64,000 nt of DNA from the NCBI RefSeq assembly GCF_932274485.2, contig NC_065879.2:89523459-89587458 (forward strand). Reading direction: 5' to 3'. The stretch's first letter is position 1. The number at the start of each line of letters is the position of its first letter. This stretch comes from Patella vulgata (lineage: Eukaryota; Mollusca; Gastropoda; Patellidae). This document shows, piece by piece, positions 15,755-28,353 of this stretch. The position numbers and the translations under genes were made by a program. Under the pieces are notes generated by a model. It was given only the letters and a program-made list of their open reading frames with translations. It had not been told where the DNA came from and did not search any database.

Positions 15755-15843
15755 GGACAACCTTTGGTAACTTCGCGAAAAACCCAAAAATACGTTTTCA
15801 TTAACTGTTCTAATATAAAAACGTAATAGCCTGAAAAAAGATA
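15755..15843. promoter_or_regulatory. Probable shared divergent promoter of Gemin7 and TTC39C
   Basis: Only 89 bp separate the two start codons, which point away from each other. No TATA box is obvious. The interval must hold both 5' leaders unless they start inside the opposite transcript. This is inferred from gene layout. Confidence 0.55.
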
Positions 15844-17139
15844 ATGGCGGACGGCACAGAAATAGAAGATATGACTTCGCAAGATGGAGATGAAAGCGGT
15901 GGCATCGACGAGTCAGAAATGGCGTTAACAGGAATGAATATGCTGTTGAATAGCGGTTATGACGAAGCCCGTGCCCTCTTCGATAAATACAAGTGAGTTT
16001 AATTGATTGGCTGTTAATTTATTTTATTGATTAAATTTCTTATTAAATGAATTTGACTGGGATAGACCTGGATAGGCCCGAAGGTATAATGTATTCTAGG
16101 CATAATCCAAATTGAATCTCATGTCATTGTCACATGATTTGTAAGAAGTGTCAAAAACTAGTCGCAATTTCCGACGTAACCCGGCTTTAACTGCCACCGG
16201 TAGGCCTACTCTGTGCACTCAGAATGACAATGCTTATTGGATGTGGTTCTGCTCTGACAGACATTTTGCTTGTTTTCCCCAGCAATATTTCAATATTTAT
16301 ACTTTTTTTCAGCCATTTTAATGACAATTTTGATTTTAGAATAACAGTCACTGAGTCAGTAATACCGGTATATAAAGGAAAGGAAATGGGGTTTAACCTC
16401 CTACTGTTCTACTCCGTCCTACTGTTCTGCTCCCACTAAAAATATATAAGATCAACAGATTTAAATGGAATGAGTCTTTTTTTTATTAGATTGGGGATCA
16501 GATTTAATGACCCTAAGAAGGACAGGACAGGACATTTTCCAACTTTGTGTCGGCAGATTAAACTCTCTCTCTCTCCAAGTGTATAAATTTACATGTATAG
16601 TTGTTGAGTAATTGTGGCTAGTCATTTAACAGGTGTTTTTTTTATCAGTTGGAAAGGAAATATAATGACGTAATATATTAACTTCCTTAATTCTTTCATA
16701 TCGATACAGAAATCTGTCATTTTTTGTCCAAAAATAATAAAACCTTGCATGTTTGCTATGAACAAAACAAAATTAATGAATTTCTTCTTTGTCAATGTCA
16801 TCAAATATTTTTTTTAGTTATTTAGATAAGCTCTAGATATAATAATAATAATTTATCATTTATATTAGTACCAAATATCCAACATTAATGTAACTCAGTG
16901 GGCAGTGGTGCTTTACTTTGGCGCTGTATCATAAGGCCTTTTCACTGAGTCAACTGGCATAGTTTCGATTCCCTGGTTGTACGTGACAAGGAGTAGGACC
17001 GCCTGTCCAACCTCGTGGCTTTTCTCCGGGACCTCCGGTTTCCTCCGACTGCTAAAGCCCCCTACATACAAGCAAATTATTGAAATAAAATTGATCCATA
17101 TGTTAGTCCCAAAATGACCTAGTTTGTGTCGAGTGGGTT

Positions 17140-17193
<54 letters not shown>

Positions 17194-20100
17194 TTTGTAC
17201 TGCCCCTATCATGATAATGTGTAATCTGAATCTCCATTCCATTCATTGGATCACTTCATCTCAGGCAAATGTTTAATTTACTACAAGTGTGAGATAATTA
17301 ACAACCATTCAGTTATTTGTAGTGTTGTTACCTCCCATCAAATTAATGTGTGATCTCCATTCTATCAATTTGTGGGAGTCATCTAAGTGTGGTATATCTA
17401 TATATTTATTTGTAGTGTTGTACCTCCCATCAAGTTAATGTGTAATCCCTGTTCCATCAATTTGTGGGAGTCATCTAAGTGTGGTATATTTTTTACAAGT
17501 GTGAGATAATTAGCAACCATTTATTTGTACTGGCCATCACAAGCTTGTGTGTAAACATGATATTGTTATCAAGTTAGAATGTAGTACATGTGAGAGATAA
17601 ATAACTACTATATAGATAACACACATTCATACAATAAATACATGTATATCTGACCTAATTAATTTAAAAATCAGGTCAATCTGATTAAGACACAGATCCT
17701 ATTTCGTTTCGTTTTTTATAGTACAAAATTTCATTTTACTTGTCTTTACTACACTAGAATCTGGAAGAGTTGTTAGGTTACCAGCATTTTGGTTGAAGTG
17801 AGAGATTAGCCAATGAAACGGTCTGTTATGGGGAGTTCTAGGCGTTCTCTGCACGGAACTGTGGATAAACCCCTAGAAACGTCAATGATTATTGATCAAT
17901 CAATGTCTAACGTCATGTGATCTAAAGCCGCTGGTATGACCCCTGAAGTGATCAGATCTTCATGTAGTAGAGACCCTCGGAAGTATAAAAAAGCGAAACA
18001 AAATATAGATCTGTATTTTAATCAAATTGCCATCAGGTCATTTTTTTGAAAAGTAAAGATTTAATGAAAATATTCTAATAAATGACATGAGAATCATTTT
18101 TTTAAAGAGTAAAAGTTCATTTTATGAAAATATGTTTTAAAGATGCATTCCCACAAAATTATTTATGGACTGATTATTCCTAATAGAGATTCAACTTTCA
18201 CAATATTATAGTTTACAAGAACAAGCTGATATAAGGCACCTGTCGCAGACTATGTCAGGCACAAAAAACGACTTTGTCGTTTTATTTGGCACAAACTTGT
18301 CTTTTTTTTTTTTTTTTTTGAATCCACGGTTGTACGTGACAAGGAGTAGGGTCGCCTGTCCAACCCCTACTCGCAACGCCAAGCGAATTATTGAAATAAA
18401 ATTAAACCATATGTTAGTCCCGAAATGACCTAGTTTGTGTTGAGTGGACGTTAAACCCCATTTCTCTCTCTCTCTTGTCTATTATCAATACATGTCCAGC
18501 ACTTAGTTGAATGGTGTGTGCAAGAATCTTTAAAATGATATAACCAGTTGGTATGAATACACCGTGGCAGGTAGATGACGTCATGTGGGCGTGTTCATCA
18601 TGTGGGCGTGTTCTTTATGAAAGTTACTGATTATTCCTAACAGATTCCCCGGTTGTATGTGACAAACCTGTCATGGTTTTTTTTCCGGGTCCTCCGGTTT
18701 CCTCCCCACTACTAAAGACCCTTACGGGCAAACGAATTATTGAAATAAATTGAACCATGTGTTAGTCCCGAAGTGACCTGTAAGATTTGAAGTCAAAATA
18801 AAAACCTGCAATAAGCAGATTTAGATCTTAGAAAATGCATCTTTAACCAACAAGTCTGGAAAGCTTGTACAATCTTTAAATTATTGTCTGTAAGTCAGAT
18901 GACATTATCATTAGTTGATGTATAATCTTTATACCAGTACTATGAGGATTAGCCAGCCACAAGCAGAAATCAATTGTTTATGTCTGAGCCAAAAGTAGAT
19001 TGATTTATTATAATATAATGTTAGTTGTGGTATAGATATCTCGCTGGCTGGTCACCCCTGGCTTGCAATCACGGTCTCCCATCCCTGGTGTGATCATACA
19101 TATGACTTGGGATGGTCTAGTGGTCTAAATCTCTCGCTGGCTAGTCACCTCTGGCTTGCAGTCACCGTCTCCATCCCTGGTGTGATGGTACATGTAGCTT
19201 GGAGATAGGGGCGCCTTCTTAGCCTCAATAGGAAACAGGGGTGGGTGGTCTAGTGGTTTAGCGCGTGTGCGTAAAATCATAAGGTCTGTGATAGAGTCAA
19301 GTGGCATGGTTTCGAATCCCCGCTTGTACATGACAAGGAGTGGGGTCGCCTGTCCAGCCTACATGTAATGGGTTTTCTCCGTGTTCTCCCACTACTAAAA
19401 GACCCCTACAAACAAGCGAATTATTGAAATAAAACTGAACCATATGTTAGTCCCAAAATTACCTACTCTGTGTCGAGAGCATGTTAAACCCATGTCCTTT
19501 TGTCTCTCGACTCCCAGGTCCTCCATCTTCCTCCTGCACGAAAGACACATGCACATGCGCTCAATATTTTGAAATAAGACAACTAGTCTGCGATACTACC
19601 GTTGGTGCAAACAGACGTTAAACACCAGGCACAATAGTCATATGTCGGGTGGGGGGGGGGTAAAATGGCCAAATGGTTAGCATGTGAGCGCTATATCATA
19701 AGGTCTGTCATTGAGTCAACTGGCGTGGTTTCGATTCCCTGGTTGTACGTGACAAGGAGTATGGTCGTCTGTCCAACCTCGTGGGTTTTCTCCGGGTTCT
19801 CCGGTTTCCTCCCATTTCTAAAGACCCCTACACGCAACCGAATTATTGAAATAAAATTGAACCATGTGTTAGACCCGAAATGACTTAGTTTGTGTCGAGT
19901 GGACATCTGTTATTGGAGCTGACAGAATTTAGGCAATTAAACCAACTTTTCCCAACAGACAGATATGAAATGAAATGGTGTTTAGCTTCTGCTGGGCTAA
20001 TGAAAATTGGCATATGTCTTACAGTGTGCCCTGAGGGGAATTTCCCCCAGATATCGGGACCCCAATCTGATTAGAATACAGATCTATATTTCATTTCGTT

Positions 20101-23100
20101 TTTTTATACTTTCGATGGCCTACACTACATGAAGATATGACCGGTTGTAGCGATAGGTCGCGTCAGAGGTCATACGAGCAGCTTTTGACCCTAGGACGTC
20201 AGACATTTGATTAACCAATCAGCATTGACGTTACTAGTGGATTACCCACTCTACCACTTTATTTATAAAACAATCAAATAGATTTAAATAAAAGCAATGA
20301 GTATACAGGACCTCAGGGTTTTTTTTCGTCCCATCCGAAAGACTAATTCCCAACAGGTACCCTGTGAAGTCGGGGACTAATACTAATACTGTGATAAATT
20401 GTTATATTTCAGAAATGAAAGTCCGTTAATGCAAGCTGGCTACAGTTTTGTCTATTTCATGGTAAGTTTATTTAGATATTCTATCTCGGCATCCTATTCA
20501 CTGCAAAATGGTTTCTTGATTTCACTACGAAACATTCCGAATTGATGGAATTGCAATCGAATGAAAAGGATTCGTTTCGAGTTACATTTTAACCACACCC
20601 AAAAACAGATGTGGTCTGATTAGAATCAAGGCCTGCCAAACCTTGGGGGGTTTCTCACCGTTTGTGGGGTTCAGTGGTTTAACATGTGCACATTAAGTCA
20701 ACTGGTGTGGTTTTGATTCCCCGCTTGAACGTGACAAGGATTAGAGTGGGGGTGTTCTCCACGTCCTCTCTCTCACCGTTTGTGGGGTTAGGTGGTTCAG
20801 TGGTTTAACATGTGCACATTAGTATCATAAGGTCTGTCATTGAGTCAAGTTGTGTGATTTCGATTCCCCGCTTGAACGGGACAACCTTGCGGGTTTTCTC
20901 TGGGTCCTCTGGTTTCCTCCCACTGCTAAAGACCCCTAAGCAAATGCAAATTATTGAAATAAAATTGAAATGACCTTGTTTATGTCAACAGTTCTGCTTC
21001 AACTAGGCTAATGAAGACAGGCATACGCCATACAGTGAGCTGTGAAGGAACTTTTGCCCTGACAGCGACACTACGGTCTACTCTTATATCAAATTCAGAC
21101 TGTCAAGGGATCTTTTATGTGCACTCCTATGATTTTAGTACACCGAACCCTGTTTTTTTGTGCCATCCAAACGACTATACATTGTCCCTTGTCAGGCCGT
21201 CTGTCCCGCATCACTGGCAAGGGGGAACAATGCCGGAAAATCATGATGAACTATCTCGACCAATGAGGTTTCGAACCTCTAGGTTAGAGAGTCACCATCC
21301 TACCCACTGAGCCACTGTGGCTCCCTGCACTAATTGGAATAAAAGATAAAAATAAATTTTATAATGTTTTTTTTTCTTGTTTTTTTTCAGCAAGCATTGA
21401 TGTCCTTTGAAGATGAGAGGTTGGCAGAGGCTCTCAAGATATTGCAAGAAACAGAGAAAAAATGTGAAGTAGGAGACAGCTTTATGAAAAATATGAAGAA
21501 AAAACTCTCTAAGAAGAAAAAATCGGTAAATTGATTGACACTGTGCTTAAAATAGCTAAGTCTCTAACTCAGTATCATCCAAAGTCTTCGACATTGAAAA
21601 CACAAATTGTTTGTCAATATAAATCAAAACCGATGTTGTGATCTTACCGGGAAAAGATGGGTTTCTGGTATCCAATATTTAAGGCAAAATAAACAATCGT
21701 GTACCATAATGCGTTTCAGCGCCATTTGTAACAAGGGACTCGAAGAACGAGGCTAGACATTTTCCACAAGTCATGTCAAACGGTGACGCTATATTCTTAT
21801 CTGGAGAGCATGCGCAATAAATACTATTAGTATAGACTGGAATAACCAGACGCTAGAGATTGCCATTCGATTGATTTGAAATTAGAGTAAAAAATGGAAA
21901 CGATTAAGTGTAAATTGGTTTATATACATATTCATATTACATTATTATATGTGTTGTGACCCATTTGTGTCAATTTCTAGGTCACAAATATTAGCAATTT
22001 AGCTCCTTTAAATCTAATCTCCTTTTTTAAGGGAGTTTGGGTGTCTGAATGGTTTAATTGAGTTATATAACAACTGTTCCAGATCCTAGTGTAGTAAAGA
22101 TGAAATTTTGAACCAAATGATATATGTTATATATTTATTACAGAATGTTGCTAGTATTAGTCTAGAAGATAAACTACAGCGACAGATTATCGTGGCCGAC
22201 TGTCTACTTTATCAATCAATCTTAACCTTCACGAATCAAGATATACCAAGTTACGTCAAGGGTGGGTGGTATCTACGTAAAGCCTGGAAAATATACGAAA
22301 AACTACATCGTGAGATTAACCAAATACGGAACCGTCAAATCCAAGCTAAAATTAACAAGATGCAGGCCAGTCTTCAATCAACAACAATTAACGGAAATTC
22401 TAACTCATCATCGGAAGACGCTGACAGTGGCATAGACGGGAACTCGAATGAACTAAGTGAACAATTGGTTGGTCGGTTATTAGGTGCCGTTAATTTCGGT
22501 TATGGAACATTCCAGTTGTGTATCTCCATCATGCCGCCAAAGATATTAAAATTGATTGAGTTTTTAGGATTTGAAGGTGATCGAGAAGCTGGGCTTGTTG
22601 CGTTGGATTATACAAGTCATTCAGAAGATATGAAAGCACCTTTAGCCACGTTGGGATTATTGTGGTATCATACTGTTTTACGACCGTTTTTCGCTATAGA
22701 TGGTGCTAATGGTTTCAGTGCTGGTAAGTTTTGGGTTTTTTTTACGATATGGTTAGATCACAACCAGAATGTCCCGTGTTGTTCACCAGAATGTCCCGTG
22801 TTGTTCACCAGAGTGTCCCAGGTTTTTGTGTCCCAGGTTGTTGAATCCAGGGTTTACCAGAATATCCTAAGTTGTTGTGTCTCAGGTTGGTGTATCCCGG
22901 AGTGTTGTATCTGTGGTTCCCCAGAATGGCCCAGGATGTTTTGGCCCAGGTTGTTGTATCCGGGGTTCACCAGAATGTCCCGGGCTCTTGTGTCCCAGGT
23001 TGTTGTATCCGGGGTTCACCAGAATGTCCTAGGTTGTTGTGTTCACCAAAATGCCCCCTTTTGTTGAGTCGATGGTGACCAAAATATCCCGGGTTATTGT

Positions 23101-26100
23101 GTCCCGGGTTCACCAGAATGTCCTGGGTTATTGTGTCCCAGGTTCACCAGAATGTCCTGGGTTATTGTGTCCCGGGTTCACCAGAATGTCCTGGGTTATT
23201 GTGTCCCGGGTTCACCAGAATGTCCTGGGTTATTGTGTCCCGGGTTCACCAGAATGTCCTGGGTTATTGTGTCCCGGGTTCACCAGAATGTCCTGGGTTA
23301 TTGTGTCCCGGGTTCACCAGAATGTCCTGGGTTATTTTCTCATGCAGCAGCATGCTGAAGATCCACGAACATTTAGAAATCGAAATAATAGCAGGCTGCA
23401 CCACTGCTGTCGAGGCAAAATTTTCCGCATAGCACACTGTATAATTCATCTTCATTAGTCTGGTTGGTACTGAAATGAAATGAGGTTTAATGTCCTACTG
23501 TTCTGGCGTGCTCGTTGTATCATAAGGTCTGTCATTAAGTCAACTGACATGGTTTCGATTCCCCAATTGCACTTAACAAGTAGTCGGGTCGCCTGTCCAA
23601 CCTCTGGCTTCCTCCCACTGCTAAAGGCACCTACATGTACTCGCAAGACAATTATTGAAATAAAATTGAAACATATGTTAGTCCCGAAATGACTTAGTTT
23701 GTGTCGAGTGGACGTTAAACCCCATTTCTCTATCTCTCTCCCTACCGTTCTGCACCGACTGGCCTAATAAAGACAATTGATATAAATTATAGGAACATCT
23801 GATGCAGAAGCTATCATATCACAGAAAGAAAAAGATTTCCCAAATTCGTCTCTGTTTTTATTTTTCCGTGGACGGATTCACAGATTACGGGTAAGTCTGT
23901 ACATCATTACGTAAACTTTCATCTGAATGTGAAACACAGGGTGGGGAGTGGCTAGAGTTTTTCAAACCATGTGACACCGGATGAGGGGAGGGGTTGCACT
24001 CTTTCAAAAAATATGACAATGGAGTATGTCAGATAGATCTTATTTTGCCCGATAGCCTATGGATCTAATTAAAAACACTTATATTGATATACTACTTCAG
24101 AATTTATTAACATGCTACGTTTCGATACACATACACAAGGCTCTACAATGCGACTGAAACACTCGCATTTGCGAGTGAATTTTGACAATGGCGACCAGAT
24201 ATTTATAAATGCTAGGTTTCTGGCGAGTGAACATATATCTTGAAGTCCCCAATGAACACTATAGCTATCTGAACTTTTCTCCGTAAAGATAACGTAATCG
24301 GCAATGATCCCAGTCAAATGTCACTCTGTTACTTTCCTGGTTTGAAATTGGGTCAATCTCATTGTCCTCTGCGAGGAAATTCTCATTGCGCATGCGCTGT
24401 ATTTATCGGAAGTTTGCGAGACAGCTGACAGCATGGCTAGCAGACGAATCAAACCTATATCGTCTTACTTTACTAGTAAAGTAACTTCGTCTCGCAGTGA
24501 GTCTCAGTTGGGGAAAAATGATGATAGTCATGCTACTGACGCTACACCACCCATACAAGCAAAATTACAAGCTTCGCCAACCGCCGTCTTAGTCTCGCAG
24601 TGAGTCCCAGTCGGAAAAAAATGTTTAAAACATCTTTTTTTATTATTATTATAGGACGACGAGTTATGTATGTTCACAATATATTTAGCTATATCATACG
24701 ACAAATTATTCTAATCTTCAGACTTGGCAACTGAAAATTTTGTTTGGCTAGTGGTTTTGAAAATTTACTTATGTTTGCACAAGTAAGTTCAAAATGCTGT
24801 GTAGAGCCTTGCACATACAGATATCGTTATCAAGCAAATAATTATATTTAACAAAACTGTGGTGAAATATATAGTTAACAATTGGAAACCATGTAACAGA
24901 TTAATCATTAATTAAGAATTAACAAGATGAGAGAAGTAATAATATTGATAAACAATTACAAAGGATTAACAAATTGAAAGATTGTAATGCATTGATAACA
25001 ATTAGAAATTATTTGAATTTAGAAGATCAAACTAATAAATATCCATATAAGTGTTTTTAATTTGTGAAATCTACCTCTATATGTCTTATAAGGATTAAGC
25101 CTATGGATCATGCGATCTTGACAAGCTGCAAGACATATGGTGCTGAGCTGTGGGTAGATATAGAAAGTAGGTGTTTCGTGGGGTTTACTATGTATGATAA
25201 TATGTTCAATACAGAGCTTGTACATAGCGATGTATTCATTTAACATATCAAGATAACATTTATCTTGATAAAGGGTATCGCACCCGAAACGTCGACCCAT
25301 TAAACAATCTTCTATTTCTACAAGTCTGTTGTGTATTCTGTTGAACGGGGATTCTTTAATTTTATTTTACTACTCTGCCACGCCGGTATCATCTTTTGAT
25401 CCAGTCTCTACGCAGATGTATCAGCCTGTCCAGCTTTAATTACTCTCTAAGGGAGTGTTGCCGTACCCTTTTCCTGTTTCCAGTATTCATTTAACACTAA
25501 TTATGGTCTTGTCATGTTAGTTAATGTCTAATTAATAATTTATATAACATTTCTGGCCTAAAGAAAGATCTGCAATAGGCAGATTTAGCTGTTGCATAAT
25601 ACCTCTTTAATTTGTATGTTTGAGTAGATTTTAGAATGGATTAAACCATGAAAAATTAGATATTACCCAGGAAACATTATGATACATTGTGTAAGAGCTA
25701 AATCTGTCTATTGCAGGTCTTTATTTTACCTTCAAATGTTCGTGGGTAAGACGCTGGCTGGCTCGCTAGCCTGGAGGTCGGGTGTTCGATCCCTGCATTG
25801 GCCGAGAAAGTTCATCCAGATTTTCCGGCGTGGTTCCCCCTCGTTAGTGATGCAGGACAGCTGTCTAGTCGTTCGGATGGGACGAAAAACCGAGGTCCCG
25901 TGTACACATTGGCGTGCACGTAAAAGATCCCTTGGCAGTTGGAATTCGGTACTGGTATAAGAGTAGGCCGTAGTGCCGCTGTCCGGGCAAAATTTCCCTC
26001 ATAGCACACTGTATGGCGTATGCCCGTCTTCATTAGCCCAGGTTAGGAGCAGAACAGTAGGACGTTAAACAACATTTCATTTCATTTATTGATTAGGCAT

Positions 26101-28309
26101 TTATTTACATGACAAGCCTATAATCAAATCACTAGGCCAGTAGAACACTGCCATGTAAGAGTTTAAAGTTACAATTTCATATTTTTAAGTTATATTTTTA
26201 AAATGTATTAAAAAAAAGCCCTAAAATTGAAGGTATCTATAAACAGTCCTACCTTGTTAAAGAATAATCCTATTAATCCTATAATTCACTATTGCCAGTT
26301 GTGAAATTGGCAAAAATATTATTTTCAACTTCAAATTCAAACGTTTGAAGATAGCTATTCCATGGTGGAGAATAGGAAAACAAGGGAGGTAATTGTGTCA
26401 TTATTTCCGCTGTGAGTAAAGATTTTTAAATGTGAGAAAGATAACCTATAATCGTATAATAGTGAGTTGACAACCTATTCAGCAAAAGACATAGAAATAA
26501 TTATGTTTTGACTTTCTTAGAAAATATGAAATTGTAACTTTAACGATAAAATAAAGAATTGAGGCGGTCTCGATTGTCAAGTACCATTGCTAAGATAAAC
26601 AATCTAGGCTACATTTTGTCAAAACTTCAAAAACTCATAATTTCAATATATTCATGTTTCATTATCTATTATTAAACTTACATTATGCAACAGCTAAATC
26701 TGCCTATTACAGGTCATTTATTAGGCCTGAAATGTTATATAAACTATTAATTAGACATTAATTAAATTATCCAGACCATAATCATCTCTTGATAGCATCG
26801 CATACTTGAGATTTTAACTAGATTAGAATGGTTTGCCATTTAAAAATTTAATTTAAAAATGTGAAAGCAAGGCTAAGTCTTGAATATACCAGTGCCCAGT
26901 GAAAACTACAGTGATAACTTGGCTCAGAATGAAGTAATTTGAATGAAATTTTCATCTTACATTATCTATTTTTGAGCTATATTTTTGAGCTATTTTAGCA
27001 AGAATGATCAGTTCTTTATCTAAATCTTTCATACCGTATCTTTAACTATTTTAGCAAGAACTGCCAGCTCTTTATCTTAATCTTATACAATGCATTTTTA
27101 AAAGTCATCATAAGTCAATATTGTTTGTATTTATGTTTTTGTAGAAAGAAACAGATTTATCTGTTGCTATGTATCAACGAGCGTTTGATGAAGCTAAAGG
27201 ACAGAGAGAGATTGAACTCATGTGTTTATATGAAATAAGTAAGTTGAATATTAACATCTTGTAACCATGGTTATCATTATCAAATGTATGACAGTCGGTA
27301 ACCATGGTTACCAGTATCAAATGTATCATATCAAACAGATCTGATCTATGTTTATCATTATCAATGTATATCCTATAACCATGGTTATTATTTATATTTA
27401 GGTTGGTGTAATTTGATGAGATTAAAATGGAAAGATTGTTTAGACGGATTTGAAAGGTAGATTTAATATTTTAATGTCTTATCTTGAGAGGTCAAGAAAT
27501 TTGACTCCTTTTGACTCAAATTCAGTCAAGAAATTTGACTATTTTTGACTCAAATTCAGTCAAGAAATTTGACTCTTTTTGACTCAAATTCAGTCAAGAA
27601 ATTTGACTCTTTTTGAATCAAATTCAGTCAAAACTTCCCTCATAGAGCACTTATGGCATATGCCCGTCTTCATTAGCCCAGTCGAAGCAGAAGAGTAGGA
27701 CCTTCAAGCCCATTTCATTTCAGTCTTCATTAGCCCAGTTGGAGCAGAAACAGTAGGACGTTATAACCCTATTTTCATTTTATTTCATTCTTTTTACAAC
27801 ACATCGCTTTCTTTGACCCTTGAGTCCAATCTCAAAGTACATATAACTGAATCATTCTTTTTAAATTTTAACCGAATGAATGAAATATTTTGAATATATT
27901 TCAGATTGTCTAAAGAATCAAAATGGTCTAAAGCCTATTATTCATATCTTAGAGGAAGTAAGTTGGTTTAATATTTGACGTAAATTTAATGAAAAACTCT
28001 GTAATACAAGAAGCCCATCAGTACTAACATGTATAGCCAGCTGTAACGATTGTTTACACCTGCGATAATTTCAACTCTGTCACAATTTAATTAAATGGTT
28101 TTCATTAGATATTTCTTCTTTTACTTATCGGGAGGTTGGGTTAGTGGTATAACTTGAGCAGGAAATCATAAGGTCTGTCAATGGGGCGTGGTTTTGATCC
28201 CCTGCTTGTAGGTGACAAGGAGTAGGTCGCCTGTCCAACCTTGTGGGTTTTCTTCCAGTTACCTCCCACTGCTAAAAGAACCATGTGTTAGTCCTGAAAT
28301 GATTTAATC

Positions 28310-28353
<44 letters not shown>

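Larger units (their letters stand above)
18137..18847. mobile_element. TIR element broken up by two SINE-B insertions
   Basis: It begins ttaaagatgcattcccac and ends gaaaatgcatctttaa, an inverted pair. The interior phrases gatttgaagtc and tgcaataagcagattta resemble MITE-E. Between the two ends lie SINE-B pieces at 18318-18478 and 18643-18782. The true length of the host element is unclear. Confidence 0.5.

Noticed and set aside
22108-23067. A 319-codon single-exon gene
   Set aside because: Only 22144-22723 is coding (TTC39C exon 4). The rest is read-through past the gtaagt donor into a minisatellite.
23090-23335. CRISPR array
   Set aside because: The 34-bp units abut directly with no unique spacers and the host is an animal. 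It is a minisatellite.
25019-25300. 93-codon minus-strand frame MGRRFGCDTLYQ
   Set aside because: No known domain or codon pattern. Its cacccgaaacgtcga phrase recalls sequence found with some retroelements, but that is too little to name one.
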